DNA from: Mercurialis annua
Lineage: Eukaryota; Streptophyta; Magnoliopsida; Malpighiales; Euphorbiaceae
Direction of reading: 5' to 3'
DNA: 64,000 bases
Assembly: GCF_937616625.2 (NCBI RefSeq)
Contig: NC_065576.1
Coordinates: 29,013,128 to 29,077,127 of the forward strand
In this document: positions 23,211 to 35,660 of the stretch, piece after piece
How the letters are laid out: each line of letters opens with the position of its first letter
Position numbering within the stretch: the stretch's first letter is position 1
The notes under the pieces: generated by a model
What the model saw: the letters and a program-made list of their open reading frames with translations, nothing else
The model's database searches: none
What the model was told of the DNA's origin: nothing
Made by a program: the position numbers and the translations under genes

Positions 23211-26168
23211 TGTCACGACACAATTTCATGGATCGGGACCGGCGCTAGGGTATGGGTAGTCGTACCAAAACCCGTAGCAAGCCTCGCGGATAACCTTATA
23301 TACAAATAAACCTGCAAGAAAACCACTGCTCGGGGGCAACCGAGACTCCAACCTAAGTCTAATAGTTTATACAACAGTTCTAATTTCATAACTTGATAAT
23401 AATCCGAAACTGTGAATCATGCCTCAAATATAATAATCCAATGTTTACATGCCAAAGTATAATAATATAAAAGTCGTACCACTACGACAAACTAAAGTAT
23501 AATAATCAAACACTATACTAGTTCTACTGCGGTCTAAGAGTTTAAAACAACAGACTAGTTTTATTGACATAAAAACCTCCAAGAATCAAGAATCGGAGTG
23601 GACCTGCTTTCAAATCATAAACCTGGAAAATTTGGGAAAACAACGGGGTCAGATATACTGAGATGAGTTCGCAATACTATTTACATTTATTAAGTTTAAA
23701 ACCCTTAAATCAAAACCTTTTATACTAATATAATATGATTATGGAAAACAATATTGAAATGATCCCAGCGTAAGTATGACATAGCATACTGATAAACCCA
23801 GAGTGGACGGGAACATATCCTCGTCATATACCAGCGTAAGCAAGACTTTAGTCTGCCGATCCCAGAGTACTTACCGGTGCACACAGTCTCAATACAAGCC
23901 TATCGAGCAGCTCGTTTCAATCCAGATCCATAATCCGTAAAAACAGTTCAAAAGCATTTATAATATTAAAATATGATGCGGTACTTAATAAAGCGGTAAA
24001 TAGCACTACAAACTCACTGCTTGTTTATCCACGTGAATCTCGGCAAACAGCTAACCCTGCGTAGACTCCAAAGCACGAGCAGTCGACGGGTCTAAAACAT
24101 TATATAAGTTAAAATCCGAACAATCCTAGCTCTAAGAATACTAGACACCATATAGGACTAGCATCTCGAACACAACCAAACAATCAACCAAGGTGACCAA
24201 GTACAGTCAATGTATATCCAAAGTATTCCATTCAAACCAAATAAGAAAGTTAGACAAATTAAGCTTAGGTGAGTTCTTATTTTTAAAACAAAACCAAAGT
24301 CCTTTCGTAGCTTAAATACTTTATTTAAAATCAAAAGATTTTCCAAAGTAGTGTGTTAGCCTTAACTGCAGTATAGCTCAACATCACATGTCAGGCGACA
24401 CACGTCTAACCCGACCCAACCATAATCCAAACTGAAGACTAAAGTCTTAAATCAATCCTTTAAATAAAATCAAAGTCATTTGAAATAAGAACTCATACCT
24501 TCACTTAAATAATGCCAAAACATAGAAAGCAATGAAGCCAAATAGGCTTGCCAACACTTGGCAAGTAACACCCAAAGTACACTTAAATATATCACCTTAA
24601 ATAGAAGCATTAAGATTCAACATCTTTCAAGTATGAACTTGAAGTTAAAAATAGTTCAACCGAAACTTTACATATCATATAACACCTTATATCCTTTATA
24701 TTGTTTAATCAAAAGTTAAACCACAACTTAAGACAAGACTAACATCCTTTTTATATGTTTAAACCATTTTATAAACTAAGTTTCCAACCCTTAATAACAT
24801 GATCAAAACCACCCTAAGTATGCCACATAGCTAAAGGCAAAACAACAACTCTTAACAAATTAAGTCAATAACCAAAAAGACACCCTAAGTATTTAATTTT
24901 ATTTTATAAAATCATCCTTTAATTTACAAATTTCCAGCCATATATATATGCTCCTAAAACAGCAACTTAATCTTATTAAAACCTCAAATAATCATTATAC
25001 TTAACTTAGTCAATTATATCAAGCCACCCAATGTGTAAACAAGCTTTTAAAGCCAAAACCAATATCATAATGTTTATTTCCAGATTCTTGAAATAAGCCT
25101 AAACAGAATTATAAACCCAAGAACTTCAACAAGTTGATTAACCAATCAATTACATCGTTCACACCAAACCATCCAAAGTATATGTAACATCTATAATCCA
25201 ATTACAATACCAATTAACTATTTCCAGATTTTATAATTCAAACAAAACAGAAAACATAAGCCAAACACCCTAGGTAAAGATTTAGCACAACACTCAATCA
25301 ATACAACACATAGATCCTATCATAAAACCAATGTAAAAGGAGTTACTAACCTCTTGAATGATCAAAAGAAGAAAACCCAGAAATTTATTGATTAGAACAA
25401 GCCTACAATCAATCAAACACCATAGCTAATGAAACCAAAATGAAAAGACCAAGGAACCAATGAATTAATCAATGAAAACTAGATTAGAAACACTTACCAA
25501 ATGTTATGGACATTAATAATCAGAGGAAAATCGCCTAAGAATAGTTTAGAATGAGTTTAGGGTTTTAAAAATTGAATAGGGGCTGTTTAGATTGAGTAAA
25601 AGTCTATTTAAAGCCTCCAAAACGAACCTGACCGGTTCTATAGCCGGTTCTGCCCAGTAGAACCGGTTATAGAACCGGTTTACTCACTGAAACCCAAAAT
25701 AACAAAGTGGACCGGACCTACAGCTTGATCTACCCAGCAGGTCCGGTTCACAGGTCCGGTTGACCCGAAAAAGGGTCAAACCAACGATCTGAACGGTCGA
25801 ATGAAAGATAATCCTCTTAGGTACAACATATCCAAAATGCAGCCCGATCCGACGGTTCAATTGGGAAATACGGTCGTTTTACTACAGCATGGCAGATTTG
25901 GAAAACATGTAAACATTGTTTCGATAACAACCCGAAAATAATTCAATTCAACATCAAATACTTAGAGGCTCAAGGGGTACACATAGGTCGCTTAACATGA
26001 CACAACCAAGGTACAACATATGCTAATATGAACATATATCAATCTGAAAAAAAGTCGGAATCACAACGAGAAAATACGAAGCGAAAACACAAGCAAAGTC
26101 CATCACAAACCAAGCTTTAAACGGACAACCAAACCACCAAAACAAGTCGGAAAATACGCGGTATTACA
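23211..26168 (-). mobile_element. Element C 3' LTR (2,958 bp)
   Basis: Plus-orientation ends TGTCACGACAC and GGTATTACA. It pairs with 30578-33177. It keeps about 358 bp (about 24756-25113) that the other LTR lacks. It contains the CCGGTT palindrome cluster at about 25615-25765 and the conserved GTCAGATATACTGAGATGAG box near 23648. A small frame at 24158-24346 is not supported as a gene. Confidence 0.92.
25615..25770. repeat. Palindrome cluster AACCGGTT / ACCGGACC in LTR of C
   Basis: GACCGGTTC, AGCCGGTTC, GAACCGGTT (twice), then GGACCGGACC, AGGTCCGGTTC and GGTCCGGTTGACC occur within about 150 bp. The same cluster is present in the other LTR at about 32637-32772. The units are short inverted repeats alternating with AT-rich spacers. 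Confidence 0.8.
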
Positions 26169-26184
26169 TTCTCCACACCTTATT
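26169..26184 (-). other. Element C polypurine tract
   Basis: The minus strand reads AATAAGGTGTGGAGAA next to the LTR start TGTAATAC. This is in the expected place for plus-strand priming. Confidence 0.82.
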
Positions 26185-29100
26185 AAAATTAGTCCTCGAA
26201 TTTAACTTAAAACAACTCAAATAAAAACATCAAAGATAGTGTGCTCATAAAAATAATGAAAACACGTAAGCAACAAACCCAACGAACATCGAGAGAAAAG
26301 AAAAAAAAATAACGATTGTGCAAAATGGACTCTGTCTCCAAAGTATACTTCTCAACCGAGTTATTTAGCTACAAGTTTAACCATAGTTATTTTTTTTACT
26401 CAACAACTTAAGCACTATCGCACACTCACTATCGTTTTTTTTTTCTCCTGAAAAGATAACTCAAATATCAAAGTTCGATTACTCTTATCAATCTCATATG
26501 ATTTAACCAGCCTTAAAGCTAAACTCCTGCATAACACAAAACATCAACACCAAGACTAGGTGGACATGAAGGAACACACAAGCCTCTAACTAAAAATAAA
26601 AATCTTACATTCTGGATACCAAAACCTCTCATGTCAAATAAAATGGTTCTCTATCTCCATTAGAACGAAGATACTCCCTCCAACATCGAACTTAAGTTTC
26701 AAACTTAATCTATGCCCCGAAAGATCGAACACATAAACGCGCAAACATACGTTCGATAAAACAACAATTTAATACTCAAAAATACTATAACCAAAGACAA
26801 TAAAACACATTCTAATAGTGTGAAACCAAAAACAACTCGAGTCTTACCGACTCCCAAAGCAACACTAACAAAGTGCAAGGAACAGCCCGTGGCTCAAATT
26901 GTAGTTCTTACTATACACAAGTCGATCGCGTCAAATTAAAAATAATGAAATTCATAAACCGAGTAAATTCACCAATCCTTACCACTCATTCACTAATGAT
27001 CTCAATACCAAGTAACTCTTATCACAATACTCACTATAATTATATACCAAAGGATATATCAATACAAAAACCATAAATGAATCATTTGAATTCTAAACAC
27101 TCGGTTTAAGAACCAATCAATCAATAACGTTCAACCTATAAAAACCTCAATCAAAAGTATCGAACAACCAACCTTATTGTCTGAACCCACTAATCATGAT
27201 CATCCGATCAATAAACCCAAATATCTAAATCAAAATTAATTCTTCAAAATTATCTCTCAACTCAACTACAACCTCATGTATAACGGAAAATCTCTTAGAT
27301 CCATATCACGAAATGTTGGATTATTGATTATGCTCAAAACCAATCTTATAGTAAAACAATTTCCATTTACCAAATATCATATAGTAAAAAAAATCCGCTT
27401 TTTTTTTAAAAAACACAACATCATAAACTTCGTTTTATTTTTTAAAAACTAAAATAACAAACCTTTAAAAACTTCCTGCTTCCTGTACACATCATGTTTT
27501 AAAAATCCTATAATTTCTGAATTCGTTTAAATCTCGCTTATAAAATCATTCAACCGATGAAACTTATAATTCGTTTTATATCAAACTTGAAAAAAATTTC
27601 ATTTTTTTTCTAAAGGTAAAAATCTTGTAGTGAAAATTTCTCCGTTTACAAAAATATTTATTTTTAATATAACAACACCCTAAAATCGTATCTACAAAAC
27701 AAACAAAACATGTTTTAAAATCACACTACATGCGTGCACGTGTGGAGCATAACCAAATTCCTTAATCCAATACTACTCAATCATAAATCATAATTTTACA
27801 CATAAACCTTCCAATCCGACTTTAACATCTTATCATGCTAATCTAAACAATACCTCGAGTGCAACCTTATAACTAACACTAAATTCTATAAAATAAAGTT
27901 ATTCCAACAATACAACCCGATCCTTTACAACGTAATCGTCCCCAATTCACCACTATATCACAGAGTATTTTGTCTAGCTACCTTTTCGTAAAAAATTTAA
28001 AACCATTTGAAATCCAACAACCTTATAAATACATTTATCATAATTTGGCTCGCGAGTTTGTTTCAAAACATCTTTCTCAAAATCATTTATTGATAAAAAT
28101 ATCTTTTGCATAATTATGCGCCAGGGTGATGACACCTCTCATCCCCAAAGAGTTGCATCCAACTCTAATTATTTCTATGCACGTGATGCATGTACTATTA
28201 TGCATATACCAATTACTTATTTCCTTTTTTTTAGTAATCATACTCAGTGCTCAATGCAATTTCCTATTCGTGACATACAAAAATGCATGTTCATGATATG
28301 TCTGGGCACAATTACGTGATAAAAACATTTCAAATTTTTTCACAATTTTCATTTGAAATCAATTTCTCAAAAACACATTTGCTAGACGTTACACTCTATG
28401 AGATGTGCACTCGATAACCTCAAAAACATTTCTCAAACTCCTTACTTGCAATCCACTAAATCATATGATACTAACATAACAGTTCAAACCGATAACTACT
28501 ATAAGATCTCTTATGCGACAATAAACTCCAATTAAGCTTAAACTTAACTCAAGGAAAAACAATACATCACATACGTTTCTACAAAACAAACCACCAGTTC
28601 CCGCATCGCATCATCCAATATTGATGACAACACCTGTGTATTAACACACCAATCTATCTCTTCGAATAAGAATTTCCAACATCCTTGTTCAGGATAATCA
28701 AAAACCACCAAGGAAACACTTTCTTCCTCTTGCTCATATCAAAATCCTAAGACCTCGATCCACAAAACAACACACTAAACCCAACGTAACCCGAAACTGA
28801 AAATAAAGCAATACAGGGTCTAAACGTAGGTCCTACTCACAATTAAAAACCAACATCGAGGTTAAGCCAAACCAACACCTGCTAGCAACGACCTCATGTG
28901 CTATCCGCACAATGAGACAAACAAGATAAAACAATTAACATAGAAAACTTAGCCAATATACGAGGCATACTAACACGAAACAACACAAAAAAGATGTGAT
29001 TTCCACCTAACCATAAATCACCCAAGCATGCCTTAACCCGTATTTAACCCAAACATCTTGTCATTTAACAAATCATAAATATTGTATAGGCAACTAACAT

Positions 29101-30561
29101 GCTATCAAAAGAAACGAGCATGCAACATCCAATTGATCATTATATATCTACCAACATGGTATACAAAACCCATATAACCTAATGAGATCTCAAATCTTAA
29201 AATAAAACATGCCACAGCATACTCGGAATCGTTAAAAAAATATCAACATGTAATAAATCATCGATCAAGAGTACGTATTAAAATTCATTCTGAAATATAA
29301 AATTACCCACAAAAGGTTTCAAGTCTAACTGAGCCCCACAGTTTAAAACAAATTGATTTCCGGAAGACTTCCTTCTATAAACCAATCAATTAAAATTTCC
29401 AGTGTATCTTAATCCATAAAATCATCGAGTTAGCCGAGTCATTACAACTACCAAGCTCAACTTCCAAATTTGGGTGACCCAAGTCAAACCCGAAATAACC
29501 TTTTATAAAACGTATCCAAAACAATTGTAAATCCAGAAAATATTTTAATAAAAATATAATTTTTTAAAAATAAGAGATCAAGCAACCCAAGTATCAAAAA
29601 TCATCTCAAAAATATAAGTGAGAAAATCTTTAATCTTAAACAATCATTATGTAAGCACCTAATCAAGCCAAACATAATTACCAAACATATGACCAAACGA
29701 CGCTTCAAACGTCGACATATCACAACATGATAAAATAACAGCCAAAAATATTAAATTTTCAATACGGTGGGAAAATCTCATAAATAATATTATTTTATAA
29801 ACAATCGTTTGTCAACACTAAGTCAAACGTAAGATTCCGAGATACGAAAAATTCTTTTTACTTGAAAAGTAATTAAAAATCACACACATATGATTTTAAA
29901 ACCAGACTTCTCTTCCGACTCTCGTGTCAAAACACAAATCAAATCAAAAAAAATTTCTCAATAAAACCATAAAACCAACGCGTGACCAAACAACGTGTAG
30001 CCACAACACATGCTTAAAGATTTATCACAAAATCCTTTAAAAACCACATAAGGCCAACGCCTAACGTATCATAGTACGTGCCAACCTATTTAGCACCCAA
30101 CAAACACATCCAGAACAAATGTACTCACCAACGAGGTGAAAGAAACCCCAAATATAATCAAAATCATCCAAGGCGTAAAAGCCAACAACTAATCACTCAA
30201 AGTAGACATCATATATGGCACAACAGCCAATAAAGCATCACCCAAAGTAAACACCATATAAGGCACAACAGCCAACCAAAAATAACCCAAAGTATATCTC
30301 ATATATGGCACAACAGCCAACAGATCACCCAATGTATAAGCAATACACATTCTAAAATAAAGCATTAGTAACACATAAGACAGACACTCGACATTCCTAT
30401 AGGTGAAGGTAAAAAATTTTGAAAACAAAAGATGACGTTTCAAAAGACAAGACTTGAATCCTAATTCCGCAGTAGATCCTATGACACGACAAAAACACTT
30501 AACATGCCTCAAAGCGATAAACACATAACATGCAATTATTTGGCCTTAGTTCGAAAATAAA
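26185..30561 (-). mobile_element. Element C internal region, non-coding
   Basis: About 4.4 kb, AT-rich, with no frame longer than 111 codons and no retroelement protein motif that I recognise. It aligns in segments with the interior of A (7578-11826). The leader next to the primer site contains three 45-bp tandem units at about 30205-30345, which produce the 111-codon minus-strand frame (30189-30524) with a repeated LAVVPYM motif. I do not regard that frame as a gene, though it lies on the element's sense strand. Confidence 0.8.
30205..30345 (-). repeat. 45-bp tandem repeat x3 in leader of C
   Basis: GGCACAACAGCCAA recurs at 30217, 30262 and 30307, a constant 45-bp step, each followed by CCCAAAGTA or CCCAATGTA. 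The period is a multiple of three and gives 15-residue repeats in the sense frame. Confidence 0.85.
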
Positions 30562-30573
30562 GCTCTGATACCA
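30562..30573 (-). other. Primer-binding site of element C (tRNA-iMet)
   Basis: The minus strand reads TGGTATCAGAGC shortly after the LTR end GGGTCGTGACA. It is identical to the site of A at 7582-7593. Confidence 0.92.
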
Positions 30574-30577
30574 ACTT

Positions 30578-33177
30578 TGTCACGACCCAATTTCATGGAT
30601 CGGGACCGGCGCTAGGGTATGGGTATGGTCGTACCAAAACCCGTAGCAAGCCTCGCGGATAACCTTACATACAAATAAACCTGCAAGAAAACCACTGCTC
30701 GGGGGCAACCGAGACTCCAACCTAAGTCTAACAGTTTATACAACAGTTCTAATTTCATAACTTGATAATAATCCGAAACTTTGAATCATGCCTCAAATAT
30801 AATAATCCAATGTAACATGCCAAAGTATAATAATATAAAAGTCGTACCACTACGACAAACTAAAGTATAATAATCAAACATTATACTAGTTCTACTGCGG
30901 TCTAAGAGTTTAAAACAACAAACTAGTTTTATTGACATAAAAACCTCCAAGAATCAAGAATCGGAGTGGACCTGCTTTCAAATCATAAACCTGGAAAATT
31001 TGGGAAAACAACGGGGTCAGATATACTGAGATGAGTTCGCAATACTATTTACATTTATTAAGTTTAAAACCCTTAAATCTAAACCTTTTATACTAATATA
31101 ATATGATTATGGAAAATAATATTGAAATGATCCCAGCGTAAGTATGACATAGCATACTGATAAACCCAGAGTGGACGGGAACATATCCTCGTCATATACC
31201 AGTGTAGACAAGACTTTAGTCTGCCGATCCCAGAGTACTTACCGGTGCACACAGTCTCGATACAAGCCTATCGAGCAGCTCGTTTCAATCCAGACCCATA
31301 ATCCGTAAAAATAGTTCAAAAGCATTTATAATATTAAAATATGATGCGGTACTTAATAAAGCGGTAAATAGCACTACAAACTCACTGCTTGCTTATCCAC
31401 GTGAATCTTGGCAAACAGCTAACCCTGCGTAGACTCCGAAGCACAAGCAGTCGACGGGTCTAAAACATTATATAAGTTAAAATCCGAACAAGCCTAACTC
31501 TAAGAATACTAGACACCATATAGGACTAGCATCTCGAACACAACCAAACAATCAACCAAGGTGACCAAGTACAGCCAATGTATATCCAAAGTATTCCATT
31601 CAAACCAAATAAGAAAGTTAGACAAATTAAGCTTAGGTGAGTTCTTATTTTTAAAACAAAACCAAAGTCCTTTCATAGCTTAAATACTTTATTTAAAATC
31701 AAAAGATTTTCCAAAGTAGTGTGTTAGCCTTAACTGCAGTATAGCTCAACATCACATGTCAGGCGACACACATCTAACCCGACCCAACCATAATCCAAAC
31801 TGAAGACTAAAGTCTTAAATCAATCCTTTAAATAAAATCAAAGTCATTTGAAATAAGAACTCATACCTTCACTTAAATAGTGCCAAAACATAGAAAGCAA
31901 TGAAGCCAAATAGGCTTGCCAACACTTGGCAAGTAACACCCAAAGTACACTTAAATATATCACCTTAAATAGAAGCATTAAGATTCAACATCTTTCAAGT
32001 ATGAACTTGATGTTAAAAATAGTTCAACCGAAACTTTACATATCATATAACACCTTATATCCTTATATTGTTTAATCAAAAGTTAGACCACAACTTAAGA
32101 CAAGACTAAAATCCTTTTTATAAACCCAAGAACTTCAACAAGTTGATTAACCAATCAATTACATCGTTCGCACCAAACCATCCAAAGTATATGTAACATC
32201 TATAATCCAATTACAACATCAATCAACTATTTCCAGATTTTATAATTCAAACAAAATAGAAAACATAAGCCAAACACTCTAGGTAAGGATTTAGCACAAC
32301 ACTCAATCAATACAGCACATAGATCCTATCATAAAACCAATATAAAAGGAGTTACTAACCTCTTGAATGATCAAAAGAAGAAAACCCAGAAATTTATTGA
32401 TTAGAACAAGCCTACAATCAATCAAACACCATAGCTAATGAAACCAAAATGAAAAGACCAAGGAACCAATGAATTAATCAATGAAAACTAGATTAGAAAC
32501 ACTTACCAAATGTTATGGACACTAATAATCAGAGGAAAATCGCCTAAGAATAGTTTAGAATGAGTTTAGGGTTTTAAAAATTGAATAGGGGCTGTTTAGA
32601 TTGAGTAAAAGTCTATTTAAAGCCTCCAAAACGAACTTGACCGGTTCTATGGCCGGTTCTGCCCAGTAGAACCGGTTATAGAACCGGTTTACTCACTGAA
32701 ACCCAAAATAACAAAGTGGACCGGACCTACGGCTTGATCTACCCAGCAGGTCCGGTTCACAGGTCCGGTTGACCCGAAAAAGGGTCGAACCAACGATCCG
32801 AACGGTCGAATGAAAGATAAGCCTCTTAGGTACAACATATCCAAAATGCAGCCCGATCCGACGGTTCAATTGGGAGATACGGTCGTTTTACTACAGCATG
32901 GCAGATTTGGAAAACATGTAAACATTGTTTCGATAACAACCCGGAAATAATTCAATTCAACATCAAATACTTAGAGGCGCAAGGGGTACACATAGGTCGC
33001 TTAACATGACACAACCAAGGTACAACATATGCTAATCTGAACATATATCAATCCGAAAAAAAGTCGGAATCACAACGAGAAAATACGAAGCGAAAACATA
33101 AGCAAAGTCCATCACAAACCAAGCTTTAAACGGACAACCAAACCACAAAAACAAGTCGGAAAATACGGGGTATTACA
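30578..33177 (-). mobile_element. Element C 5' LTR (2,600 bp)
   Basis: Ends TGTCACGACCC and GGGTATTACA in plus orientation. It is nearly identical to 23211-26168 but missing about 358 bp at about 32122. There the partner LTR has TTATA at both edges of the extra segment, so the loss probably occurred between 5-bp direct repeats. Confidence 0.92.
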
Positions 33178-34247
33178 AAAAAGGTGAAATATTTGGTTTT
33201 GTTTCATAACCTTTGTAAACGTTTGGCTTAAATCGCTAAAAAGGTGAAACATTTGGATTTGTTTCGTAACGTTTGTTAACATTTGGCTTAAATCGCTAAA
33301 AAGGTGAATGGTTTTGATTTGTTTCGTATCATTTGTAAACGTTAGGCTTAAATCGCTAAAAGGTAAAACGTATGGTTTTGTTTCGTACCATTTGTAAACG
33401 TTCGGCTTAAATCGCTAAAAAGGTGAAACGTTTGGATTTGTTTTGTAGCGTTTCTAAACGTTTGGCTTAAATCGCTAAAAAGGTGAAACTTTTGGATTTG
33501 CTTCGTAACATTTGTAAACGTTTTGCTTAAATTGCTAAAAATGTGAAATGTTTGGATTTGTTTTGTAACGTTTTAAACGTTTGGTTTAAATTGCTAAAAA
33601 GGTGAAACGCTTGGATTTGTTTCATAACGTTTGGCTTAAATTGCTAAAAAGGTGAAACACTTGGATTTGTTTCGTAACATTTGTAAATGTTTGGCTTAAA
33701 TCGCTAGAAAGGGGAAACGTTTGGATTTGTTTCGTAACATTCGTAAACGTTTGGCTTAAATCGCTAAAAAGGTGAAACGTTTGGTTTTTGTTTCGTAACC
33801 TTTGTAAACGTTCAGTTTAAATCGCTAAAAAGGTGAAACAGTTGGTTTTTTCGTAACTTTTAAAACGTTTGGATTTGTTTGAAACATTTGGATTTGTTTC
33901 GTAACGTTTGTGAACGTTTGACTTCAATCTCTAAAAAGATGAAATGTTTGGATTTGTTTCGCAATGTTTGTAAACGTTTATCTTAAATAACAAAAAATGT
34001 TAAACGTTTGGATTTTTTTCGTAACGTTTACAAATGCTTAGTTTTGTTTCATAACGTTTATAAACGTTTGGCTTAAATCGCTAAAATGGGAAAATGTTTG
34101 GTTTTGTTTCGTAACGTTTGTAAACGTTTGGATTTGTTTCGTAACGTTTTGAACGTTTGCTTTTGTTTCGTAACATTTGTAAACGTTTGGCTTAAATCGC
34201 TAAAAAGGGAAACATTTGGTTTTGTTTCGTAATGTTTGTAAACGTTT

Positions 34248-35660
34248 GGCTTACAACCCTAAAAAGGGAAATGTTTGGTTTTGTTTCGTAACGTTTGTAA
34301 ACGTTTGTATTTTTTCGTAACATTTGTAAACGTTTGGCTTAAATCGCTAAAAAGTTCAAACGTTTTGTTTTGTTTTATAACGTTTGTAAACGTTTGGCTT
34401 AAATCGCTAGTAAGCTGAAACGTTTTGATTTCTTTTCGTAACGTTTGTAAACGTTTGGTTTTGTTTCGTTATATTTATAAACGTTTGGATTTGTTTCGTA
34501 GTGTTTGTAAACGTTTGGCTTAAATCGCTAAAAATGTGAAATGTTTTGTTTTGTTCCGTAACGTTTGTAAACGTTTGGCTTAAATTGCTAAAAAGGTGAA
34601 ATGATTGGATTTGTTTCGTAACGTTTGTAATCGTTTGGCTTAAATCGCTAAAAAGCTTAAACATTTGGATTTGTTTCATAACATTTGTAAACGTTTGGCT
34701 TAAATTGCTAAAAGGGTGAAACACTTGGATTTTTTCGTAATGTTTGTATACGTTTGACTTTGTTTCGTAACGTTTGTAAACGTTTGGCTTAAATTGCTAA
34801 AAAGGTGATACGTTTGGATTTGTTTCATAACGTTTTGAACATTTGGATTTGTTTCGAAACTTTTGGATTTGTTTCGTAACGTTTGTAAAAGTTTCATTTC
34901 AATCACTAAAATGGTGAAACGTTTGGATTTGTTTCGTTACATTTGTAAACGTTTGGCTTAAATCGCTAAAAAGGTGAAACGTTTGAATTTGTTTCGTAAC
35001 GTTTGTAAACATTTGGCATAAATCGCTAAAAACGTGAAACGTTTGGATTTGTTTCGTAAAGTTTGTAAACGTTTGGCTTAAATCGCTAAAAAGGTTAAAC
35101 ATTTGTATTAGTTTCGTAACGTTTGTAAACGTTTGGCTTAATTCGCTAAAAAGGTGAAACATTTGGATTTGTTTCGTCACGTTTGTAAACGTTTGGCTTA
35201 AATAGCTAAAATGGTGAAACGTTTGGATTTGTTTTGTAATATTTGTGAACGTTTGGCTTAAATCTCTAAAATGGGCAAACGTTTGAATTAGTTTCGTAAC
35301 GTTTGTAAACGTTTTGCTTAAATCGCTAAAAAAGTGAAACGTTTGATTTAGTTTCGTAACGTTTGTAAACATTCGGCTTAATGTGCTAAAAAGGGTTTAT
35401 GTTCGGATTTGTTTTGTAACGTTTGGCTTAAATTGCTAAAAAGGTAAAACGCTTGGATTTGTTTCGTAACATTTGGCTTAAATTGCCAAAAGAGTGAAAC
35501 ACTTGGATTTGTTTCCTAAAGTTTGTAAACGTTTGGTTTAAATCGCTAAAAATGGTGAAACATTTGCATTTGGTTCGTAACGTTTAAAATGTTATAAAAC
35601 AAAACCAAACCCTTGGCCTAAATTGCTTAAAATGTGAAACGCTTGTATATGTTTCGTAAT
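34248..35660 (+). repeat. Higher-order repeat type Q, copy 1
   Basis: A collinear segment of about 1.41 kb. It starts at GGCTTACAACCC, has GTTTCGAAACTTTTGG at offset 603, TGTGCTAAAAAGGGTTTATG at offset 1134, then the inverted tag at about 35568. Confidence 0.85.

Larger units (their letters stand above)
23211..33177 (-). mobile_element. Element C: complete non-autonomous LTR retrotransposon (LARD-like)
   Basis: Minus-strand element with two LTRs, primer site, polypurine tract and perfect 5-bp target duplication AAAAA (23206-23210 and 33178-33182). Removing it and one AAAAA restores a normal satellite monomer (TCGATAAAAAGGTGAAA). The interior, about 4.4 kb, holds no gag, protease, RT, RNase H or integrase frame, so it could only move with proteins supplied in trans. 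The region beside the polypurine tract shares AAATTCGAGGAC and a GGGAGAATG-like end with chromoviruses D and E, which suggests descent from a Tekay-type element. The two LTRs look almost identical apart from one large deletion, so insertion was fairly recent. Confidence 0.92.

Noticed and set aside
30189..30524. 111-codon frame in the leader of C.
   Set aside because: The open frame is due to a 45-bp tandem repeat. No start context or known domain supports a gene, though it is on the sense strand.
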